From Haloferula sp. BvORR071 (GTDB lineage: Bacteria; Verrucomicrobiota; Verrucomicrobiia; Verrucomicrobiales; Akkermansiaceae), in the NCBI RefSeq assembly GCF_000739615.1, contig NZ_BATP01000039.1, positions 62,001 through 126,000 on the forward strand: a stretch of DNA of 64,000 bases, read 5' to 3'. The notes under the pieces are model-generated. The model searched no databases and had not been told where the DNA came from. It saw nothing but the letters and a program-made list of their open reading frames with translations. Positions 59,561 through 64,000 of the stretch are shown piece after piece (the stretch's first letter is position 1; every line of letters starts with the position of its first letter). The position numbers and the translations under genes are program-made.

Positions 59561-62500
59561 TCAGTTGGTCTGGATCCGGAAGAACACCTTGGGCTGCCCG
59601 TTCAGAGTCGGGAAGCTGGCGAGGTTCACGTTGACCGTGGTGCTGTTGCCCGTCGCCGGCACACTCGGGACCACAGTGATCCATCCGCTGAGGATGGTTG
59701 AGGCTTCAACCCGGTAGGTCGATCCGCTCTGCGAGCCGAAGGTCAGCTGAGCAGTGGTCGGCGGTCCCTTGGAAACGACCACATTGGTGACCGCGAAACC
59801 CGGAGGCTTGGTGCTGGTTTGCGCGATGGTTGCCAGGCCGGAAGCGACGTTCACCGTGCTACCCGGGCCCTTGACCAGCAGTGGCAGGACGAAGCTCGGA
59901 TCGACCGGAGCCTTCGCGCCGAAGACTTCCCAGAAGAAGCCGCCGCCGATCTCGAAGACCAGAGTCTGGATCCGATACTGTCCAACATTCAGCGGGACGC
60001 TCACCACCGTGCGGCTGTTGCCGGTGCCGGTGTCGACGCGGATCGCATTGTTGACCGTGCTATTCGGGGCTTGGCCGATGGCCGCGACGCCCGGGTGGTT
60101 GGTCGAGACGATCGAGCTGATCACCGGATCGGCATTTGCGCCGACGCCGTAGATATACAGGTAGCCGCCGTCATCACCCTGGAAGCCGAACTGGTAGTTA
60201 CCAGCCTCGGTGATGTTGACGATGCCCTTGGCGCGGATCGTGAAGTCATTCTCCGCTTGGTCCGTGTTCAGGGGCCAAGGATTCGTCCCGGGGAAGGTTC
60301 CCTGGGTGCCATCCTGTGGATCGAAGAAGTCCAGCTTGTCCCAAGTGCTGATCTTGTTCGCCGGGGCGTTCGGGTTGGCGAGCGTGTCCTCCAGCCGCTG
60401 CTCGGCACCGGCGATGTTGTTGTTCACGATCTTCACCTCGCTGCTCTCCACGGTCCAACCGGGATCGGCGATGCCAGGAAGCACAACAGTAGCAGCCGGC
60501 GGGACAAAGCCCACCAGTTGGAAACCGCCCGGCGGGTTCAGGCCGTGAGGCCATTCGCCCGCTGCGCCAGTCAGCTCGTTCCAGAAGCCACCACCACCTT
60601 CGAAGTGGATATACTCGATGTCGTAGGCACCGACCGCGAGGTCGATGATGCCACGGGTATTCGAGTTGCCGGTGCCCCCGTTGAAGAAGAGCTCGTCGGG
60701 GTTCGAGGCCTCGAACTTGCCGTCGCCGCCATTTTCAGGGTTGGTGGCACGGCGCCAGTTCGGGGGCGCTCCGCCGCCAACTTTTCTGAGACGCAGCATG
60801 AAGCCGTCGTCACCTTGGGCCCAGAAAGTATAGGGGCCGGCGGTGGTGATGTTCAGGCGGCCCTTTGCGGTGGTGACCACGTTGTCGTCCGCCTGCTCGG
60901 TGTTGCCGGGGAAGGGCAGGTCACCGGGGATGCTGCCGCCGCCACCGTCGTTCGGGTCGCGATGGTTGATGTAGGGGACCTGTGCTTCCGCGGTCAGACC
61001 ATCCGGATCCGCAGGGGTGCGGGTGGTGTTGGCCAGGAAGTTGTTCGCATCATTCAGGCTGCCGATGCCGCCGGCGTTGCGATAGGACCGCATGCCAAAG
61101 CCAGGACCGGTGGACAGCGGGCCGGGAAGGGTGGTCACGAAGCGCTCTTGGAAGGCAGGAACACTCGGATCGCCCGGATTGCCGACAAGGCTCCAAGTAT
61201 TCGTGTCACGGTCCATGCCGAAGCCGCCCGGTGCCCAAGCCACTTCATAGTAGCCGCCGCCGCCGCCATCCCAGCCGAGGTAGGTGATGTCGTAGGTGCC
61301 CGCCGCGTCGAACTGGTAGGTACCGCGCGAGTTCGAGTCGCCCGTGCCACCGTCGCGGAACATGGTCTGGCCATCGCCGAGGTCGTATTGGGCATCGCCC
61401 CCGGTGGCGATGAAGCGGCCGCCGCCCGCGCCAGTTACGCGCATTGCGAAGCCATCATCGCCGTGGACCGAGAAGGTGTAGATGCCCGGGGCTGGGATCG
61501 AAACCTGGGTCTTGCCAACCACTGCCCAATTGTCCGCTGCCGCGGTGTTGGTGAGAATCGGGAAGTCGTTGTTGAAGTTCCCGGACCCGAACTTGTCGTT
61601 GGTGTCCGGGTCCTTGTGGTTGAAAACCGGCGCAGTGCCGTTGACCGGTGCGGGTGGGGTCGCCCCTGTGATCAGGGCCAAGACGTCGGCGATGTTGCCC
61701 GGAGCGCCATCGGCTGGCGTCACCGTTTCGCTGATACCCCAAGTGCCGACGCTACCGGCTTGCCCCGGAATGCTGGCGGGCAGGCGCGCTGTCCGCGCCC
61801 GGCCGAAGATGAGTTGGTCGGTGCCGCCTTGGCGGGCGAGGGTCAGGTCGAAGGTGTATTCCGTCCCCCGGGTCAGCACCTTGTTGAAGGTGATGGTCGT
61901 GGTGGTGCCCACCTTGTTGCGGGTGAGGTCGATGGCGGGGACGCCCTCGCCGTTCACCAGCAACTCAAGGGTGCCGGAGGTAGCGGCAGTCGAGCCGGGC
62001 GTATCCTCCACCACGATCGTGCCACCGGTGGTGGTGAACTTCGCCGGGGCCACGTTCAGGTCGGCGAAGTAGCTGCCGCGCAGCGACGAGTAGATGGTCG
62101 TGGCGTTCGCGCTTTCGTCCGAGTTGTAGAGCCGCAGTTCCGCGATCTTGCCGCTGAAGGGCGTGTTGCCGTTCTCGGTCATGGCTCCCAAGGCGAACTT
62201 GCCGGGATTGAGCGCGCTGGGGTTCACGAAGTAGTCGGTGTCGACCAGCGTGCCGTTCACGTAGAGGCGTTGCACTCCATTGCTCAGAGTATACATCGCC
62301 ACGATCGGCTGCGGATAGGGCATCGGCTTCGAGAACACCGTGGTATCCGGAGCTCCGACGCCGGCGTTCACGCGGTCGCCGTTCCAGCCCAGGCCCCAGT
62401 CGTTGGTGGAGCCACCTTGCTCCATGCCGATCAGGCCGCTGGTCTGCCACCAGTAGTCGCCGGTCGCGCCGGTGTTGAGCGGCTGGAATACCGCCACCAA

Positions 62501-62794
62501 GGTAATGGCGGAGGCATTGGCGATCGGGTTGTTTGCCGCCGCCACGGTGAAGTAGCTGCCCCCATCGAGATCAACACCCTTGTGGGTGTTGAAGGCGTTG
62601 GGCGTCGCAATCGGCGAGCCGGAGGGGGTTGCTACGATACTTCCAGTATTCGAGGTCCAGTTCTGGCCGTCGACATAGGTGTCAGCGGTCCAGTCTGCCA
62701 CGAGGCCTGCGTGTGCGCTGGCCCACGCCATACATAAGGACACAGTGGTCCCGCGGAGCAGGCGATAGCTCCGCCATTCTTGGGTCTTGTTCAC
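59561..62794 (-). CDS. Large secreted LamG and triple PA14-like protein
   Basis: 1077 residues with GTG start at 62794, giving the signal peptide ...SYRLLRGTTVSLCMAWASAHAG. A LamG/concanavalin-like domain spans about 35-270 (DLDGGSYFTVAAANNP, IAELRLYNSDES). Then three PA14-like modules centred near residues 430, 655 and 865, each with the core GxYTFxxxGDDGFxLR or its variant (GIYTFSVHGDDGF, GPYTFWAQGDDGF, GNYQFGFQGDDGG). They bind carbohydrates in related proteins. The C-terminal 90 residues (GLATIAQ to VFFRIQTN) form a beta domain common in this phylum. Probably a surface carbohydrate-binding protein. Confidence 0.8.
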   Translation of the reverse strand: MNKTQEWRSYRLLRGTTVSLCMAWASAHAGLVADWTADTYVDGQNWTSNTGSIVATPSGSPIATPNAFNTHKGVDLDGGSYFTVAAANNPIANASAITLVAVFQPLNTGATGDYWWQTSGLIGMEQGGSTNDWGLGWNGDRVNAGVGAPDTTVFSKPMPYPQPIVAMYTLSNGVQRLYVNGTLVDTDYFVNPSALNPGKFALGAMTENGNTPFSGKIAELRLYNSDESANATTIYSSLRGSYFADLNVAPAKFTTTGGTIVVEDTPGSTAATSGTLELLVNGEGVPAIDLTRNKVGTTTTITFNKVLTRGTEYTFDLTLARQGGTDQLIFGRARTARLPASIPGQAGSVGTWGISETVTPADGAPGNIADVLALITGATPPAPVNGTAPVFNHKDPDTNDKFGSGNFNNDFPILTNTAAADNWAVVGKTQVSIPAPGIYTFSVHGDDGFAMRVTGAGGGRFIATGGDAQYDLGDGQTMFRDGGTGDSNSRGTYQFDAAGTYDITYLGWDGGGGGYYEVAWAPGGFGMDRDTNTWSLVGNPGDPSVPAFQERFVTTLPGPLSTGPGFGMRSYRNAGGIGSLNDANNFLANTTRTPADPDGLTAEAQVPYINHRDPNDGGGGSIPGDLPFPGNTEQADDNVVTTAKGRLNITTAGPYTFWAQGDDGFMLRLRKVGGGAPPNWRRATNPENGGDGKFEASNPDELFFNGGTGNSNTRGIIDLAVGAYDIEYIHFEGGGGFWNELTGAAGEWPHGLNPPGGFQLVGFVPPAATVVLPGIADPGWTVESSEVKIVNNNIAGAEQRLEDTLANPNAPANKISTWDKLDFFDPQDGTQGTFPGTNPWPLNTDQAENDFTIRAKGIVNITEAGNYQFGFQGDDGGYLYIYGVGANADPVISSIVSTNHPGVAAIGQAPNSTVNNAIRVDTGTGNSRTVVSVPLNVGQYRIQTLVFEIGGGFFWEVFGAKAPVDPSFVLPLLVKGPGSTVNVASGLATIAQTSTKPPGFAVTNVVVSKGPPTTAQLTFGSQSGSTYRVEASTILSGWITVVPSVPATGNSTTVNVNLASFPTLNGQPKVFFRIQTN

Positions 62795-63304
62795 GGGGTT
62801 TATCCGGGGTCTTGGGTTCCCACGGCAGAGAAGCCGTGGTTCGAACAAACGAGCCCGATAAGGCCCACAAGTCAAGGAGGCTGAAAACGAAGCGAGGGCG
62901 GCTTGGTATGATGTTGCCGCAATCCGCGAGGTGTCCGACAACTTGGCTAACAGAAATCCGTGCACTCCTGTTGTCACCTTTTTGGGGACACCATCGACTT
63001 GTTAGGAGTCTTTCTGCAGGTCCCCTTGCGTTTGAAGCGAGTTGGGCGGGGTGGTCTTATGCATTGAAGTTCAAATGCAATCCTGCAACATGATGCAATC
63101 GGAGCCTCTTTCTGGATTGCTCCTCCCGCGCGGGGCTTTGAACTTTTTCCGTCATCCGACTAAACCGGTGTGGCCTGTGAACGAAGCGACAGATTTGTAG
63201 ATAACTTTTTTCTGACATCCGCTGTCAAAGCGCAGTCCGTCTGCTCGGTTGCCGCCCTCAGAATGCAATATTCGGGCCAAACATGTGCCGGATAGGCACA
63301 AAAT
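62795..63304 (+). other. Gene-poor region upstream of the PA14 gene and downstream of gltX
   Basis: 510 bp with no supported gene on either strand; the open frames are short shadows. It is more A+T-rich than neighbours. It contains the promoter of the minus-strand PA14 gene and, at its end, a two-hairpin structure that reads as a plus-strand terminator, though no plus-strand gene precedes it. A small RNA is possible (see findings). The ttgaac at 63130 with taaacc 17 bp on is a weak promoter candidate. Confidence 0.4.
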
Positions 63305-63333
63305 AGGCCGGGGAGATGCTCCCCGGCCTTTTT
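63284..63333 (+). terminator. Double hairpin with T-tract (bidirectional terminator)
   Basis: First hairpin tgtgcc-ggata-ggcaca (63284-63300). Second, a 10-bp stem aggccgggga/tccccggcct at 63305-63329 with a 5-nt loop. On the plus strand ttttc follows; on the minus strand attttgtg follows. It can end gltX and a plus-strand transcript. Confidence 0.7.
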
Positions 63334-63359
63334 CAGAAAGCCAGCCGCAGCCGGTTGGA

Positions 63360-64000
63360 TTAGGCCAGCTTGGCCACCAAATCTTCCAGTCGCTTGGCGC
63401 AGCGCTCGCGGCCCAGCAGGCCGAGGATGTCGCCGAGATCGGGCCCGCCGGACTTGCCGCTCAGCGCGACTCGCACCGGGAACATGAGTTGCCCTGGCTT
63501 GGCTCCTGCGGCCTTCGCGGTCTCGCCGATCTGGTGCTTGGCGGTGTCTGCCGACCAATCGCCGAGCTTGGCGAAATCGGCGGCCAGCGCCGCAAGCAGA
63601 TCCTTGGCGGTGGCATTGCCACGCACCTTTTCCAAGGCTTCCGGCTCAAAGTCGAACTGGTCCTGCAGCAAGAAGCCGATCGCAGCAGGCACTTCCGAGA
63701 GGAGCCGCACCTTCTCCCGCACCAAGCCCGCGACGGCAGCGTAGCCATCACCAGTCGGCAAGCCGGCCTCCACCACGAATGGCTTGGCTGCTTCCGCGAA
63801 GCCGGCGGCATCCATCCTCAGCAGGTGCTGCTGGTTGACCCAGGCGCACTTCTCTGCATCGAAGCGGGCTGGCGCGCGATTCACCGCTTCCAGCGAGAAA
63901 CGCTGGATCAGCTCGTCCATCGTGAAGATCTCCTCATCCGACTTGGGCGACCATCCCAGCAATGCCAGGAAGTTGATCACCGCGGGACCAACGAAGCCTT
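63360..64000 (-). CDS. gltX: Glutamyl-tRNA synthetase, C-terminal part (5' end outside window)
   Basis: The last 213 codons are present; the frame runs off the window at 64000. GFVGPAVINFLALLGWSP and EIFTMDELIQRFSLEAVNRAPARFDAEKCAWVNQQHL are typical of the end of the catalytic region and the start of the anticodon-binding domain. The C-terminal anticodon-binding part ends with LGDILGLLGRERCAKRLEDLVAKL. It attaches glutamate to tRNA-Glu (and tRNA-Gln in bacteria lacking GlnRS). The HIGH and KMSKS motifs lie upstream, outside the window. Confidence 0.95.
   Translation of the reverse strand, partial: GFVGPAVINFLALLGWSPKSDEEIFTMDELIQRFSLEAVNRAPARFDAEKCAWVNQQHLLRMDAAGFAEAAKPFVVEAGLPTGDGYAAVAGLVREKVRLLSEVPAAIGFLLQDQFDFEPEALEKVRGNATAKDLLAALAADFAKLGDWSADTAKHQIGETAKAAGAKPGQLMFPVRVALSGKSGGPDLGDILGLLGRERCAKRLEDLVAKLA

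Noticed and set aside
59819-62737. 972-codon plus-strand frame
   Set aside because: It is the mirror of the PA14/LamG gene, with an Arg/Asp/Val-rich composition typical of antisense reading in GC-rich DNA, no signal peptide and no domain.

Overview
This is a high-G+C chromosomal segment of a Gram-negative bacterium, most likely a member of Verrucomicrobiota (Verrucomicrobiales, Luteolibacter-like). The evidence is a fused LpxC-FabZ enzyme, a Tat-type Gfo/Idh/MocA oxidoreductase, a passenger protein built of autotransporter-associated beta-strand repeats that ends in a 'DxDxDGLTNxxEYALGLNP' tail, a large LamG/PA14 secreted protein and frequent GTG/TTG starts. No rRNA, CRISPR array, complete IS element or prophage was recognised. 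The taxonomic call is inference from gene content, not from a marker gene.

Layout. 1-600 is the end of a sensor histidine kinase. 750-7767 is a two-gene island of visibly lower G+C: a 2122-residue protein with an N-terminal DUF4297/Cap4-type nuclease-like region, a STAND-type P-loop NTPase and a very long helical C-terminus (Avs-like architecture), overlapped by a 230-residue partner of unknown family. This is the best candidate for an under-described system. 8-13 kb holds housekeeping and envelope genes (DUF1992, lipoproteins, Gfo/Idh/MocA, TlpA-like thioredoxin, RumA/TrmA-type RNA methyltransferase). 13.1-13.8 kb is a VapBC-type toxin-antitoxin pair. At 14.17 kb a guanidine-III (ykkC-III) riboswitch precedes a Gdx/SugE-type SMR exporter, followed by an OmpR/histidine-kinase pair. 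16.9-19.7 kb has tandem zinc-ribbon membrane proteins, an N-acetylhexosamine-kinase-like enzyme and a methyltransferase.

19.7-25.0 kb is a duplicated locus of exported proteins: three short secretin-domain-like proteins and two serpin-like proteins, in the order A-B-x-A-A-B and partly coupled by stop/start overlaps. On the opposite strand, 27.6-25.0 kb is a tight four-gene operon of a small J-domain protein and three unrecognised proteins. Then come LpxC-FabZ (lipid A and fatty acid synthesis), the beta-strand-repeat protein, RluA-like and Nif3-like proteins, an alkyladenine glycosylase, and two divergent tRNA-Gly genes (CCC and UCC).

34.2-39.0 kb is an exopolysaccharide export module (small Pro-rich exported protein, outer-membrane barrel, Wzz/BY-kinase fusion, Wza-like protein). 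It is followed by a PDZ protein, a C-terminal processing protease, YggS and DUF971. 43.7-53.3 kb contains an ABC-F ATPase, a serine hydrolase, an APC permease, a PA0069-type radical SAM protein, a second toxin-antitoxin pair (TIGR02574/ParE-RelE type), CutC and a GNAT enzyme. 53.3-64 kb contains a LOG-family protein, two related zinc-ribbon/TM-type proteins, AroE, a HEAT-like exported protein, a three-module PA14/LamG protein, a possible small-RNA/terminator region, and the C-terminal part of glutamyl-tRNA synthetase running off the window.
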